This document shows positions 1 to 9,884 of a stretch of 64,000 nt of DNA, in pieces. Source of the stretch: Spirosoma sp. KCTC 42546 (GTDB lineage Bacteria; Bacteroidota; Bacteroidia; Cytophagales; Spirosomataceae); contig NZ_CP041360.1 of the NCBI RefSeq assembly GCF_006965485.1, positions 8,164,501 to 8,228,500 on the forward strand. Reading direction: 5' to 3'. Below the pieces are notes generated by a model. It was given only the letters and a program-made list of their open reading frames with translations, did no database searches and was not told the origin of the DNA. Within the stretch, counting starts at the first letter, position 1; the number at the start of each line of letters is the position of its first letter. The translations under genes were made by a program, and so were the position numbers.

Positions 1-97
1 ATATCATTCATACGGAACCCCTGAAAGGTGCCCCTATTTTAAGGTAAATTTAAGGTTAGATTAAGTCCTGATTAAGTTCGGTTTCGTTGCTTTGCAG

Positions 98-1069
98 ATG
101 ACCAACTCAACCAGGAGCATGGAATCAGAAGCCACAAGTAATCAGCAGGGAGCCCTGAACATGACAATCGGAGCTTTAGCCGGTATACTGGCCCTGCTAG
201 CCTACCTGTTTATTGGCTCCCGCAATGAAACCTTAGAAGTCCAAAAGCTACTGACGTCTAAAGTAGAGCAATTTGCCTCTACGCAGGTTAAGCTCGATTC
301 AATTTCAACGGTACTGGATGCGAAGATTAGCGAAGTCCGTCGGCTTGGGGGCAACCTTACCGAGCTGGAGCGCATTAAGCGGCAGCTTGAGAATGACAAG
401 AAGAAGTTAAAATACGACCTTACTTTCTCGATTCAGAAGTACAGTTTGAAAATCCGGGATTACACTAATTTCCTGAAACTCCACGAGAGCGATATCCATA
501 AGCTAAAAGTCGAAAATGGGTCATTATTAAGCCGAACCCGTGCTCTTGAGGAGGAAAAGGAGAGCATCCTCAGCGAAAACGAAGGGTTAAAGAACGAAAA
601 GGCAGCATTAGCCAAAACGGTGATTGACTACTCCGTCCAGAATGCCAACCTGCAGAATCAAGTGACGCTGGCTTCGGCCATGAAGGCGATCAATGTGGAG
701 GTAACTGCGCTGGCGGACAATGGAAAAGAACGCCGGGGAGGCACCTACAAGGCCTCGCGTATTGATCGGCTGAAAATAACGTTCATCATGCCGTCGAATC
801 CTGTAGCGGAAACAACTAATAAAGATATCTACCTACGCATACTGGATAGCAACGGAGCCGTTGTCAGCGAAAACGGGATTGGTGGCGTCATGTTGTTCAA
901 TGGGCATGAGCTTGGCTATAGTGCCCGGCAAACAGTACCCTTTGAGAATAACGACCAGCGGGTTGATCTCTTTTTTCGCCGGGATATTTCTTATAAACCA
1001 GGTACTTATACCGTCGAGTTATACGCAGAAGGCTTCCGAATCGGTGATAGCCGTTTCGATGTAAAGTAA
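98..1069 (+). CDS. membrane-anchored coiled-coil protein of unknown function
   Basis: About 323 residues from the ATG at 98; a TTG two codons earlier is less likely. A single hydrophobic helix lies near residues 23-40, preceded by a short polar N-terminus. A long Glu/Lys/Leu-rich heptad region (about 45-205) predicts a coiled coil. A compact beta-rich C-terminal domain (about 215-323) follows, containing the stretches LFFRRDISYKPGTYTVELYA. The topology suggests one membrane anchor with a coiled-coil stalk and a globular end. I do not recognise the family. The next gene starts 46 bp downstream on the same strand, so the two may be co-transcribed. Confidence 0.75.
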   Translation: MTNSTRSMESEATSNQQGALNMTIGALAGILALLAYLFIGSRNETLEVQKLLTSKVEQFASTQVKLDSISTVLDAKISEVRRLGGNLTELERIKRQLENDKKKLKYDLTFSIQKYSLKIRDYTNFLKLHESDIHKLKVENGSLLSRTRALEEEKESILSENEGLKNEKAALAKTVIDYSVQNANLQNQVTLASAMKAINVEVTALADNGKERRGGTYKASRIDRLKITFIMPSNPVAETTNKDIYLRILDSNGAVVSENGIGGVMLFNGHELGYSARQTVPFENNDQRVDLFFRRDISYKPGTYTVELYAEGFRIGDSRFDVK

Positions 1070-1115
1070 CCCACAAGCCTTTCCGGCTCGTATTATTTAC
1101 CTCACTACTCAAGTT

Positions 1116-2303
1116 ATGGAAACTCTATACAAATTTTCAGGCTCTCTATCGCCGGCCTTGCAGCGTTTAGGAGAAATGCTGCGCGACGGAGGCCGATGGC
1201 TGCTTGATAAATACCGCCAGTTCCCAATTGCTTACACAACCCTCAGCTATCTGTTTTTCACGATGGCGTTTAGCTACTACCCGGTAGATGGCCATTGGCT
1301 GACAGGTTTTGTGATGATGACTTTACCACTGGCCATTCCCTGCGGTTTAGCAGCCTGTATTTACCTGTTCTATAAGCAACAGAAGGGGATTGCGTCTGCC
1401 GGGCTGATCTGGGTTTTATTTTCGTTTGTGGTTGTAAAACGACTATTGGGCGTAAGTCCCGGCGATATGGATATCTGTCAGATGGAGAGCCTTAAAGTGC
1501 TGAGTTTCAATAGTGAAACGTTTCCCCTTAGCGCAGCTAACGGCTTCGATGCCTCCCCTCTACAAGCCGACATTGCCTGTTTTCAGGAATATTCGCCCAA
1601 TGCACAGATCGAAGACCAATACACCACCAAATTTGAAAAGCTGACCTGTTTCGATAAGGGCCGGGAAATAGGGCTGGCTTTATTTTCCAAATACCCGATT
1701 GTGAATCAGTACGGTCGTATCTGGAACCGAACCTTGGGGCCAGATATTAATGGTTTTCTCTGTGCCGACATCGCGTACGGAGCCGATACGATTCGGGTGG
1801 TAAACGTACATTTATGGTCGATGGGCGTGCGAACGAATGAAGCCGTAAGCGCCTTGAAGGCAGGTAAATTAGGTACATTTTGTGCAGCCCTATCGGATAC
1901 TTTTCACAAGCTGAAAGAAGGATTTGAACATCGGAATGAACAACTAAAGGAGGTAGAATCGTACGTAGTGGGCAGCCGCTATCCGGTCATTATTTGCGGA
2001 GATTTTAATGAAACACCCATTAGTTATTCGTATGGAAAACTTAGTCAAAACTTCCGAAATGCGTTTGAGGAAGCGGGACAGGGCCTTGGCTTTACCCTTA
2101 ACCGGCACCCCTATTGTGTACGAATCGATCAGCAGTTTGTGAGTAGTGACTGGCATATTAAAACCTGCCAAACCCTTTCGGGCATTTCCTTCTCCGACCA
2201 CTTCCCCGTAGTAGCACAGTACGTGCTCAAAAAGTCGTTAAGTAACCCACCCGATATACTGACACAGCGTAGGCAGCTCGGTCATGCCATGGCCAGCAAC
2301 TGA
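1116..2303 (+). CDS. endonuclease/exonuclease/phosphatase (EEP) family membrane protein
   Basis: A 395-residue protein with two or three hydrophobic helices in the first ~120 residues, followed by an EEP (DNase I-like) catalytic domain. Visible EEP motifs are VLSFNSETF (first strand with Asn), CFQEYS (metal-binding Glu), GDFNETP (the conserved Asp-Phe-Asn) and SDHFPVVA near the end (catalytic Asp-His). N-terminal membrane helices plus an outward EEP domain are common in Bacteroidota proteins of this type. The substrate (nucleic acid, phospholipid or inositol phosphate) cannot be told from the sequence. It lies 46 bp after the coiled-coil membrane protein. Confidence 0.85.
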   Translation: METLYKFSGSLSPALQRLGEMLRDGGRWLLDKYRQFPIAYTTLSYLFFTMAFSYYPVDGHWLTGFVMMTLPLAIPCGLAACIYLFYKQQKGIASAGLIWVLFSFVVVKRLLGVSPGDMDICQMESLKVLSFNSETFPLSAANGFDASPLQADIACFQEYSPNAQIEDQYTTKFEKLTCFDKGREIGLALFSKYPIVNQYGRIWNRTLGPDINGFLCADIAYGADTIRVVNVHLWSMGVRTNEAVSALKAGKLGTFCAALSDTFHKLKEGFEHRNEQLKEVESYVVGSRYPVIICGDFNETPISYSYGKLSQNFRNAFEEAGQGLGFTLNRHPYCVRIDQQFVSSDWHIKTCQTLSGISFSDHFPVVAQYVLKKSLSNPPDILTQRRQLGHAMASN

Positions 2304-2387
2304 GCGTATTTGCGCTGAAACGCCAGAAATCATCAGTAAATGGTTCGTTAGCGCCCCTTTTCGAGGGGTATTAATGAATTATATACG

Positions 2388-3212
2388 ATGAAGAATTTAG
2401 TCCTGCTCATAGTCCTCATTGGTTTAACCAGCTCAGTTACCCACAAAGACCTTACCTGGACGGCCATTGGGGACTCGATCACCTATTTAAATGAGCATCT
2501 GGACGAAACCGGCAACCGAATTACCAAAGGATACATGACCCGAGTCGTTGAGCGACTGCCTTATATCCATTATACCAACCAGGGGCATAATGGGTGGACC
2601 TCAGGCGGCATTGCAAATTCAATTGACAAATTAGGACTAACCAAAGCCGATATCTACTCCGTCTTTCTGGGTACCAATGACTGGTGGGCAGGCCGTCCGT
2701 TAGGTCGTCTGGAGGATTATCAACGCAACACGGGTAACGGTACGGTGTACGGTTCGTTCCGCATTATTGTCAACAAGCTTCGTAGCCTAAACCCTCAGGC
2801 CCCGATCATTTTAATCACCCCGATGCAGCGGGTGGATTTTGTCTATCTGGCAAATTTCAAAAACAATGCATATGGATCATACAAAGCCAAAAATGGCCAA
2901 TACCTCGAAGCGTTTGCCAATGCCATTGACTCAATAGGCCGCTTCGAGCATTTGCCTGTTGTTGATCTCTACCATATGAGTGGCCTGCAAGCGAAGAAGT
3001 TAGTGAAGTACAAGCGGCTGAAAGATCCCCAAAGTGGTACATACACCAATTATGCCTATCCTAAATTCATTGACATACCGTTTAACCCCGAAACGGATGA
3101 GTACCCCTACCCTACCGGAGCCATTGATAAGACCTATGATGGCTTACACCCCTCCGATAAAGGGTATGCGCTGATTAGCAATCGGCTGATAAAGGTTATC
3201 AAACAATATTGA
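2388..3212 (+). CDS. secreted SGNH/GDSL-family hydrolase
   Basis: 274 residues beginning with a signal peptide (MKNLVLLIVLIGLTSS). SGNH blocks are present in order: block I GDSIT with the nucleophile Ser, block II around GHNGWTSGG, block III GTNDWW with the Asn, and block V DGLHPSDKGY with the Asp/His pair. The protein is therefore an extracytoplasmic esterase or lipase-like hydrolase. SGNH members act on acylated glycans, lipids or peptidoglycan, and the specific substrate is not visible here. The gene has its own 84-bp upstream gap and is convergent with the cation transporter that follows. Confidence 0.88.
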   Translation: MKNLVLLIVLIGLTSSVTHKDLTWTAIGDSITYLNEHLDETGNRITKGYMTRVVERLPYIHYTNQGHNGWTSGGIANSIDKLGLTKADIYSVFLGTNDWWAGRPLGRLEDYQRNTGNGTVYGSFRIIVNKLRSLNPQAPIILITPMQRVDFVYLANFKNNAYGSYKAKNGQYLEAFANAIDSIGRFEHLPVVDLYHMSGLQAKKLVKYKRLKDPQSGTYTNYAYPKFIDIPFNPETDEYPYPTGAIDKTYDGLHPSDKGYALISNRLIKVIKQY

Positions 3213-3254
3213 GGCTCCTAGCTTAAATCTACTAAATTCTAGTTTAGCAACTCA

Positions 3255-4196
3255 CTATCGATCTACACCCGTCTTCGGAAGGCCCGCCTGGTTTTCGGGC
3301 ATGGCCATTGGCTGGGTATACGCGTGTTTGATCGCCGGGAAGTCCTGCCGAATCGAGTTGTGGATGCGCACAATGGCTTTATTGATTGCATCCGTTGTTA
3401 AATCAGGCTGAAAGACCACGCCTTGTGCAAGCGTAATCTCTTCCGGACCCAGGTAGATAGTGGCTATCTGGATTGCTTTCAGAACTGCCGGATCGGCTTC
3501 GGTTAGGGCTACCAGTTGATTCGACGTAGCTGCGTCGACGCCTTCGCCCAGCAACAGGCTCTTACTTTCTCGGGCCAATACTACAGCCACTGCCACCAGC
3601 AATAGACCAATAAAGATTGACGCCAGGCCATCCAGGTATGGGTTTTTAAAGATATGTCCCAGAAATACACCCAGAAAAGCAATGATCAGCCCTAATACGT
3701 CGGAGGCATCTTCAAATAAAACAGTGAAGGTAGCTGAGTCTTTACTGTCTTTTATGGCCGCCCAGAACGGCTGACTTCCGCGCTGGATCGTAAAGGCTCG
3801 CCAGGCAGTAATCAGGGAATAGCCATCTAAAACAAACGCAATGCCCAACACAATGTAATTCCAGAAGGGGTCTTCAATCAGTTCTGGATGCTGCATATGG
3901 GTTACGCCTTCATAGAACGAAACACCCCCACCCACCGCAAAAATCAGGAGTGCTACTACGTACGACCAAAAATACTGTTCCCGGCCGTAGCCAAAGGGGC
4001 GTTTCTGATCGGGTGGTCGCTGACTTCGGCTAATCCCCAACAATAACAGCACTTCGTTTAAGGTATCAACCAGCGAGTGAATACCCTCCGAAAGCATGGC
4101 CGAACTGCCTGTTATACTAGCTGCTACGAACTTAGTGGCGGCAATACCCAAATTAGCAGCTAGTGCCGTGTATAATGGTGTTTTAGAGGAAGCCAT
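3255..4196 (-). CDS. cation diffusion facilitator (CDF) family transporter
   Basis: 313 residues, about six membrane helices followed by a cytoplasmic domain (from about residue 210). The first conserved helices carry the CDF metal site (SEGIHSLVDTLNE, HxxxD). Next comes the loop PFGYGREQYFWS, typical of the SLC30A9-like branch. The second metal helix contains FEDASDVLG. The substrate is probably Zn2+, Fe2+ or another divalent cation effluxed in exchange for protons, but specificity cannot be assigned. The start is the ATG at 4196. It is convergent with the SGNH hydrolase, with a gap of 42 bp. Confidence 0.9.
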   Translation of the reverse strand: MASSKTPLYTALAANLGIAATKFVAASITGSSAMLSEGIHSLVDTLNEVLLLLGISRSQRPPDQKRPFGYGREQYFWSYVVALLIFAVGGGVSFYEGVTHMQHPELIEDPFWNYIVLGIAFVLDGYSLITAWRAFTIQRGSQPFWAAIKDSKDSATFTVLFEDASDVLGLIIAFLGVFLGHIFKNPYLDGLASIFIGLLLVAVAVVLARESKSLLLGEGVDAATSNQLVALTEADPAVLKAIQIATIYLGPEEITLAQGVVFQPDLTTDAINKAIVRIHNSIRQDFPAIKHAYTQPMAMPENQAGLPKTGVDR

Positions 4197-4291
4197 AGTA
4201 GTGAAACTGAACCTGGTTCCAGATGTTCGAACCCCAAACTACTTCTTTTTATGGACAATGGCACTCGCGATGTCGGTTACTATTACTCGTG

Positions 4292-4393
4292 ATGTCGGTT
4301 CCTTATAACCGACATTTTTAGGTTTCTCAAAACCTACTGTTCGCACTGATAGGGTTTGAGAAACCTCATTTGTCAGGTTCAAGAACCTGACAA
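4292..4393. repeat. three tandem intergenic hairpins
   Basis: The gap downstream of the rhamnosidase gene holds three consecutive inverted repeats. The first is ATGTCGGTT/AACCGACAT at 4292-4315. The second is GGTTTCTCAAAACC paired, with one mismatch, with GGGTTTGAGAAACC (4321-4334 and 4352-4365). The third is TTGTCAGGTTC/GAACCTGACAA at 4370-4393. The third matches in length and flanks a palindrome at 48650-48673. They may act as terminators or mRNA-stabilising structures, or be dispersed palindromic repeats. Confidence 0.7.
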
Positions 4394-4416
4394 CACAAAT
4401 ATATAAACACGAAACG

Positions 4417-7161
4417 CTACAAACCGGCGCTGGTGAACGTATACACGCCCGATCCAATTTTTAGTACTACGTAACCCGGTTCACTACCAGACGCTGTCAA
4501 GCCTGCCGCTGCTAGCGATTTTCCACTTTCCAGAACAGTTTCGGCACTTTGGGCAGGTACATAAATGGTAGCTATTGTATTGGCGGGTACTTCCACGGTT
4601 AGCGTTAGATGACCCGATTCTTTTTTCCAACTTGAGCGAACGGTGCCATAATACGTTTGCAGACTCGCATTAGCGGAGGTCAGTTTGCCACCCGGTTGGG
4701 GTTTGATGATGCTATGTTTATAACCCGGCCCGGTTTCATCGGTGTCAATGCCCGTAATGGTCCGGTACATCCAGTCGCCGACAGCACCATATGCATAGTG
4801 GTTAAAGGAAGTCATGGATGGGCTTTGGAATGTACTGTCGGGCTTCATAGAGTCCCAACGTTCCCATATTGTCGTCGCTCCCATTTTGACTGGATATAAC
4901 CACGACGGATATGTTTCCTGCAAGAGCAGGTCATAGGCGACATCGGTACGCCCGAAACGGGTTAGCACATGGCATAGAAAAGGCGTTCCCAGGAAGCCCG
5001 TCGTAAGGTGATTCTTGTATTTTTTTATATTCCCGACCAGCCGATCAACGGCCTGTGGCCGCAAACTTTCGGGCATCATATCGAACTGTAATGCCAGCAC
5101 GTAGGCCGTTTGTGTATCCGAAATCAACCGTCCGCTTGGGGTCATGTATGCATTCTGAAAGGCTGCTTTGATCCGACCCAGAAGCTCCGTGTAATGGGCA
5201 GCGTCTTCGGTTTTTCCCAATAGCGTTGCCGCTTTTCGCATTAGATCGGTACTGTACGCATAGAAGCACTGCGCCACTAAATGATTGTCGGTAAAGGCCG
5301 ACTTGGCTTCGGAGGCCGGGCTGCCTTCGGTTGTTACGTAGGATAGCCAGTCGCCAAATTGAAAACCTTCGCTCCAGAGCGCGTTCCTGGCTACGCTTTC
5401 CATGTGGCTTTCATAGGCTTTCATGCTGGCATACTGTTGCTCCACAATTCGTTTATCGCCGTAGGCCAGGTACATATTCCAGGGAATGATGATACTCGCA
5501 TCCGACCAACCGGCTGCCCCTGCGGGGTCTTCTTTAAGAGGACGTTTATTAAGCACATCTGGAATGATAAACGGAACAGCTCCGTTCGGGAACTGATCGG
5601 CAGCAACATCTTTGAGCCACTTCGCGAAGAAACTATTAACGCCAAAGTTGAAAGCCGCCGTTCTGGAAAACACTTCGGCATCCCCGGTCCACCCAAGCCG
5701 TTCATCGCGTTGCGGACAGTCAGTCGGCACATCCAGAAAATTACCCCGCTGGCCCCATTGAATATTGCTCTGTAGCTGATTGACCAGGGCGTTCGATGTG
5801 GTGAACTCACCCGTTTTCGGCATATCAGAGTACAACGTTATCGCGGTAAAATCAGCCGGATTGATCGGCCCCGTTAGCCCATTAATCTGTACGTAGCGAA
5901 AGCCGAAAAAGGTAAAATGGGGTTCGAGCGTTTCGGTTCCTCCTTTAAGCAAATAAGTGGCCTGTGCCTTCGCCGTACGCAGGTTTTCGAAGTAGGGATT
6001 ACCGAATTTATCGAGCATCTCGACATGTGAAAGCACGATTTTATCACCAGCCTTTCCGGTTACCTTGAACTTTACCCAACCAACCAGATTCTGCCCGAAA
6101 TCCAGCACGGTTTCGCCCTTTGGGGTAGTTAGCACTTTAATTGGCTGGCGGGTCTCATGCTGCCGAATGGGCTCATTGTAATTCGCAACCAGGTTTGTGT
6201 ACCCAAACGGTTTCGTCGTTACTCCCGACCAATCGGAGTCAGAATAACCGGGGGTGGCCCAGCCTGTTTTCTCGAGCCGGGAATCATAGAGTTCACCATC
6301 GTAGATTTCGGCAAAACGAACAGGGCCGGTCGATGATTTCCAACGCTCATCGGTACTAACCGTTTCCGAACTTCCGTCGGTATACGTAATGGCCAATTCC
6401 CCTAATAGTGCCAAATTTTTGCCGTATATATTCTTTTGGTGCTCCCAAACCAACCGTCCGCGATACCAGCCACTGGCCAACGAAACCCCAATCGCATTCT
6501 GACCTGGGATCAGTAAGCTGGTTACGTCGTAAATCTGGTATTGAAGATGGTTGTTATAACTTGTCCAGCCGGGTGTCAGGTAGGCATCACCGACGCGTTT
6601 ACCGTTTATCTGGGCTTCATAAAGGCCATGCGCCGTGATAGACAAGGTAGCCGAACGCACTTTTTTAGAAGCGGCAAACACTTTACGTAGTAATGTGCTG
6701 GGCCGGTTCACGGTATCTTCAACGAAACCCGGCTCTATCCACTTCGCTTTCCAGTTGGTGGCAGCCAACATACCCGTTTGCCAATAGGCCACAGGACTCC
6801 AGGCAGAGGGCTTCTCCGCTGTGTTATCCCAAATACGAACCTGCCAGAAATAGCGCTGTCTGGGTTTTAAAGCTTGGCCTGCATAAGCAATATGTACCGA
6901 CTGATCCGATGCCACTCGGCCGGATTGCCAGATCGCCCCTTTGGTTACGGAGGCTGCATCGGCACTTACCCGAACTTCATAAGCTGTTTGGCGGACATTC
7001 TGTTTGGTGGAATGAAGCTGCCAGCTAAATCGAGGCACGGCTACATCCAGCCCAATGGGATTGGTGCGATTTTCAGTCAACAGATTTTGAACATTCGACT
7101 GAGCAGATGTCCAGGTGCTTAAGCAGATAAGCAGTATGGAAAAAGGAAGTAACTGTTTCAT
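4417..7161 (-). CDS. secreted alpha-L-rhamnosidase, GH78
   Basis: About 914 residues from the ATG at 7161, which begins a clear signal peptide (MKQLLPFSILLICLSTWTSA). A GTG five codons upstream is in frame but would spoil the signal peptide. Domain order fits GH78: an N-terminal Ig-like domain (about 25-130), beta-sandwich rhamnosidase N domains (about 140-460), then the (alpha/alpha)6 catalytic barrel. In the barrel lie DCPQRDERLGWTGDAE (acid residues Asp/Glu of the catalytic centre) and TTIWERWDS. A small C-terminal beta domain ends the protein. It removes terminal alpha-L-rhamnose from plant glycosides, pectin or bacterial polysaccharide in the periplasm or outside. It is monocistronic. 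Confidence 0.93.
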   Translation of the reverse strand: MKQLLPFSILLICLSTWTSAQSNVQNLLTENRTNPIGLDVAVPRFSWQLHSTKQNVRQTAYEVRVSADAASVTKGAIWQSGRVASDQSVHIAYAGQALKPRQRYFWQVRIWDNTAEKPSAWSPVAYWQTGMLAATNWKAKWIEPGFVEDTVNRPSTLLRKVFAASKKVRSATLSITAHGLYEAQINGKRVGDAYLTPGWTSYNNHLQYQIYDVTSLLIPGQNAIGVSLASGWYRGRLVWEHQKNIYGKNLALLGELAITYTDGSSETVSTDERWKSSTGPVRFAEIYDGELYDSRLEKTGWATPGYSDSDWSGVTTKPFGYTNLVANYNEPIRQHETRQPIKVLTTPKGETVLDFGQNLVGWVKFKVTGKAGDKIVLSHVEMLDKFGNPYFENLRTAKAQATYLLKGGTETLEPHFTFFGFRYVQINGLTGPINPADFTAITLYSDMPKTGEFTTSNALVNQLQSNIQWGQRGNFLDVPTDCPQRDERLGWTGDAEVFSRTAAFNFGVNSFFAKWLKDVAADQFPNGAVPFIIPDVLNKRPLKEDPAGAAGWSDASIIIPWNMYLAYGDKRIVEQQYASMKAYESHMESVARNALWSEGFQFGDWLSYVTTEGSPASEAKSAFTDNHLVAQCFYAYSTDLMRKAATLLGKTEDAAHYTELLGRIKAAFQNAYMTPSGRLISDTQTAYVLALQFDMMPESLRPQAVDRLVGNIKKYKNHLTTGFLGTPFLCHVLTRFGRTDVAYDLLLQETYPSWLYPVKMGATTIWERWDSMKPDSTFQSPSMTSFNHYAYGAVGDWMYRTITGIDTDETGPGYKHSIIKPQPGGKLTSANASLQTYYGTVRSSWKKESGHLTLTVEVPANTIATIYVPAQSAETVLESGKSLAAAGLTASGSEPGYVVLKIGSGVYTFTSAGL

Positions 7162-7530
7162 ATAAACGGCAGGCACCCTGATAGGCAGCTACATGATTTT
7201 TCAAAGGTAAAAAATGCTTATTCAACTACTTGCTCATACTTTCTTATCGTTCAGTTGGCCAATTTCCTCACAACCCAACGTGCTTAGGTGCTCAACAAAA
7301 AGCCATACAACCAGTTTAGCAAACTAGTGAACTTGTTTCGAATAGTCTTGAGGCCTTCGTACATACAATCCGTTACTTTACCAACCCTCAGACCAAACTA
7401 TTCTTAACTTTTCGAGTATATACTTAGGAATCCCACGTCAAGTCTAACTAAAATAATGAGGCAAAGACGTTTATGAATATCATTTGTAGATAAAGCCGAT
7501 GATTTTAGAATCAGACCCCTCTATACTTAG
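7162..7530. other. non-coding gap between divergent genes
   Basis: 369 bp, AT-rich, between the divergent rhamnosidase and kaiC genes. No open frame with protein-like composition was seen and no strong terminator. It must hold both promoters. I could not identify a convincing TAnnTTTG element immediately upstream of kaiC. Confidence 0.5.
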
Positions 7531-9240
7531 ATGAGTTTAACGAGATCAAACAAACACAATAGCCCCTTAAAGCCCCTGCCTAAAACGCCAACTGGTATTG
7601 TAGGGCTGGATGAAATAACACATGGAGGTCTACCCGCAGGCCGTCCAACCCTCATTTGCGGCAGTGCTGGCAGTGGTAAAACCCTGTTCTCTATTGAATT
7701 TATTGTTCGAGGAGCAATGGATCATGATGAACCGGGTGTCTTTATGGCTTTTGAGGAAAAAACGGAAGAACTAGCCCAGAATGTGGCGTCATTGGGATTT
7801 GATCTTGACCAGCTTCAAAAAGATAAGCTGGTCAAACTTGATCACGTCCATATTGAACGAAGCGAAATCGAAGAAACGGGCGAATATGACCTGGACGGGC
7901 TTTTTATCCGCCTAGGCTATGCTATTGATAGTATAGGTGCCAAACGAGTTGTGCTGGATACAATTGAAAATCTGTTTGCTGGCCTAACGAATCAGGGCAT
8001 TCTACGCGCCGAACTAAGACGCTTGTTCGAATGGCTGAAAGAAAAGAAGGTAACCACTATTATTACGGGCGAAAAAGGAGATGGAACCCTAACCCGTCAT
8101 GGGCTTGAGGAGTATGTGTCTGACTGCGTTATTTTACTTGACCATCGGGTTACCAACCAAATTTCTACCCGACTTCTGCGTATTGTCAAGTATCGAGGAT
8201 CAACGCATGGTACGAATGAATATCCCTTTTTGATTAATGAAAAGGGGATTTCTGTATTACCTGTTACGTCCTTAACGCTGGATCATCCTGTTTCGTCCGA
8301 GCGAATTTCGTCGGGTATCTATACCCTGGATAAAATGCTGGATGGCAAAGGCTTTTTTCGCGGAAGCAGCATTCTGGTCTCCGGCACGGCAGGTACGGGC
8401 AAAACCAGCATTGCGGCCTCGTTTGCCGATGCCTCCTGTCGGCGCAATGAACGATGTATCTATTTTGCCTTCGAAGAATCTCCGCAGCAGATCATTCGGA
8501 ATATGCGCTCTATTGGTCTCGACCTGCAGCATCATATTGATAAAGGGTTATTGAAATTCCAGGCTTCCAGGCCCACACTTAATGGACTGGAGATGCATCT
8601 GGTATCTATTCACAGCCAGATTCAGGAATTTAAGCCATCCACAGTCATTCTGGACCCAATTACTAATCTGATTACGGTTGGTTCAGTTAGTGATGTAAAG
8701 TCGATGTTGATGCGGCTGATTGATTTTCTACAAGCCGAGCAAATTACAGTTCTATTCACGGCGCTCTCCTTAAACAATGTTGTTAACGAGCAAACTGACG
8801 AAGGCGTATCATCGCTGGTGGATGCCTGGTTATTGGTTCGGGATATTGAGTCTAACGGTGAACGTAACCGAGGGATGTATATCATGAAGTCCAGGGGCAT
8901 GAAGCATTCCAATCAGGTTCGGGAATTTATCATCACTGATAAAGGAATGGAAATGGTAGATGTTTATTTAGGGCCAGAAGGCGTATTAACCGGTTCGGCC
9001 CGGGAAGCCCAGCAACTACAGGAAGAAACAGGTATTGTTCTGCGTGAACATGCCCTTAGCCGGAAAGACCGTGAAATTGAGCGTAAGCGGTTAGTTCTCG
9101 AATCAAAAATAACCAGCCTGAAAGAAGAATTCGAATCGGTACAGGACGAGTTAAATAAGACCTATATCGAGGATGAATTACGTAAAGAGGTACTGGATAA
9201 GAATCGGGAGCAAATGACTCGTAGCCGCCATAAGGAGTAA
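7531..9240 (+). CDS. kaiC: KaiC-family double-domain ATPase/kinase
   Basis: 569 residues with two tandem RecA/KaiC domains. CI has Walker A GSAGSGKT (44-51) and the Glu pair in AFEEKTEEL. CII has Walker A GTAGTGKT (about 284-291) and AFEESPQQ. In the CII loop equivalent to the cyanobacterial phosphorylation site (Ser-Thr in KaiC) the protein has VSSLVDAW, giving adjacent Ser427 and Ser428, so autophosphorylation is plausible. A charged coiled-coil tail (about 510-569) replaces the short cyanobacterial C-terminus. It heads an operon with two kaiB genes and a histidine kinase. KaiA is absent from the window, so any timing or stress-switch role is inferred, not shown. Confidence 0.92.
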   Translation: MSLTRSNKHNSPLKPLPKTPTGIVGLDEITHGGLPAGRPTLICGSAGSGKTLFSIEFIVRGAMDHDEPGVFMAFEEKTEELAQNVASLGFDLDQLQKDKLVKLDHVHIERSEIEETGEYDLDGLFIRLGYAIDSIGAKRVVLDTIENLFAGLTNQGILRAELRRLFEWLKEKKVTTIITGEKGDGTLTRHGLEEYVSDCVILLDHRVTNQISTRLLRIVKYRGSTHGTNEYPFLINEKGISVLPVTSLTLDHPVSSERISSGIYTLDKMLDGKGFFRGSSILVSGTAGTGKTSIAASFADASCRRNERCIYFAFEESPQQIIRNMRSIGLDLQHHIDKGLLKFQASRPTLNGLEMHLVSIHSQIQEFKPSTVILDPITNLITVGSVSDVKSMLMRLIDFLQAEQITVLFTALSLNNVVNEQTDEGVSSLVDAWLLVRDIESNGERNRGMYIMKSRGMKHSNQVREFIITDKGMEMVDVYLGPEGVLTGSAREAQQLQEETGIVLREHALSRKDREIERKRLVLESKITSLKEEFESVQDELNKTYIEDELRKEVLDKNREQMTRSRHKE

Positions 9241-9267
9241 CTCTAGCGTTCCACCAACTCACTATAC

Positions 9268-9561
9268 ATGAAAACAAAAGAAGAAATCTGGGAGTTGCGA
9301 CTCTACATTGCCGGAAATACCCCTAAATCTCAAACGGCTCTGAGCAATTTAAAGAAGTACTGCGAGGAGCACTTAAAGGGTAAATACATTATTGAGGTGA
9401 TTGATTTATTGGTGAAGCCCCAATTGGCCGAAGGCGACCAGATTTTTGCCGTGCCAACCTTAGTGAAAAAAGTACCCGAGCCCATTCGAAAGATTATTGG
9501 TGACCTATCGAATGAGGAAAAAGTCTTAGTAGGATTGAACATTCGTCCGGCAATTAAGTAG
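9268..9561 (+). CDS. kaiB: KaiB-family thioredoxin-like protein, first copy
   Basis: 97 residues, the usual KaiB length. It has the strand [12 protein letters not shown], a helix, then YIIEVIDLL, the cis-Pro region FAVPTLVKK, and the ending [15 protein letters not shown], all diagnostic of KaiB. KaiB proteins bind the CI ring of KaiC after a fold switch. It starts 27 bp after kaiC and is directly followed, with no gap, by a second kaiB. The two copies differ substantially, so they are not a recent duplication. Confidence 0.93.
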   Translation: MKTKEEIWELRLYIAGNTPKSQTALSNLKKYCEEHLKGKYIIEVIDLLVKPQLAEGDQIFAVPTLVKKVPEPIRKIIGDLSNEEKVLVGLNIRPAIK

Positions 9562-9882
9562 ATGATTGAGCCATCAAGAACCGGGGATACCGATCCAGAT
9601 TCGGAAGATTGTCTCTATGTATTGCATTTATTTGTAACTGGAGCGTCCTTGCATTCAACCCGGGCCATTACGAACATTAAGCACATCTGTGAGTCATATC
9701 TCCCGGGTAAGTACTCGCTGGAAATAATTGATGTGTATCAGCAAAAGGAGCGGGCAGAACAGGAACAACTAATTGCTCTGCCTCTATTAATAAAACGTTT
9801 GCCCCTGCCTGAACGAAGGTTAGTTGGTGATCTGTCCGATACAGAAAAGGTACTCAACGGATTAGGAATTTCCAGGAAATAA
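9562..9882 (+). CDS. kaiB: KaiB-family thioredoxin-like protein, second copy
   Basis: 106 residues with a slightly longer acidic N-terminus, then the KaiB core: YVLHLFVTGASLHS, SLEIIDVYQQ, IALPLLIKRLP and GDLSDTEKVLNGLGI. The start codon abuts the stop codon of the first kaiB, so translation is probably coupled. Its divergence from the first copy suggests a separate partner, for instance the downstream kinase or another state of KaiC. That division of labour is inference. Confidence 0.92.
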   Translation: MIEPSRTGDTDPDSEDCLYVLHLFVTGASLHSTRAITNIKHICESYLPGKYSLEIIDVYQQKERAEQEQLIALPLLIKRLPLPERRLVGDLSDTEKVLNGLGISRK

Positions 9883-9884
9883 GA

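Noticed and set aside
4239..4457. Minus-strand open frame of 72 codons between the CDF and rhamnosidase genes
   Set aside because: It runs through three palindromes, overlaps the rhamnosidase gene end and has no protein-like pattern.
5359..5810. Long open frames on both strands (5359-5775 plus, 5421-5810 minus) inside the rhamnosidase gene
   Set aside because: Shadow frames of a well-conserved GH78 gene.
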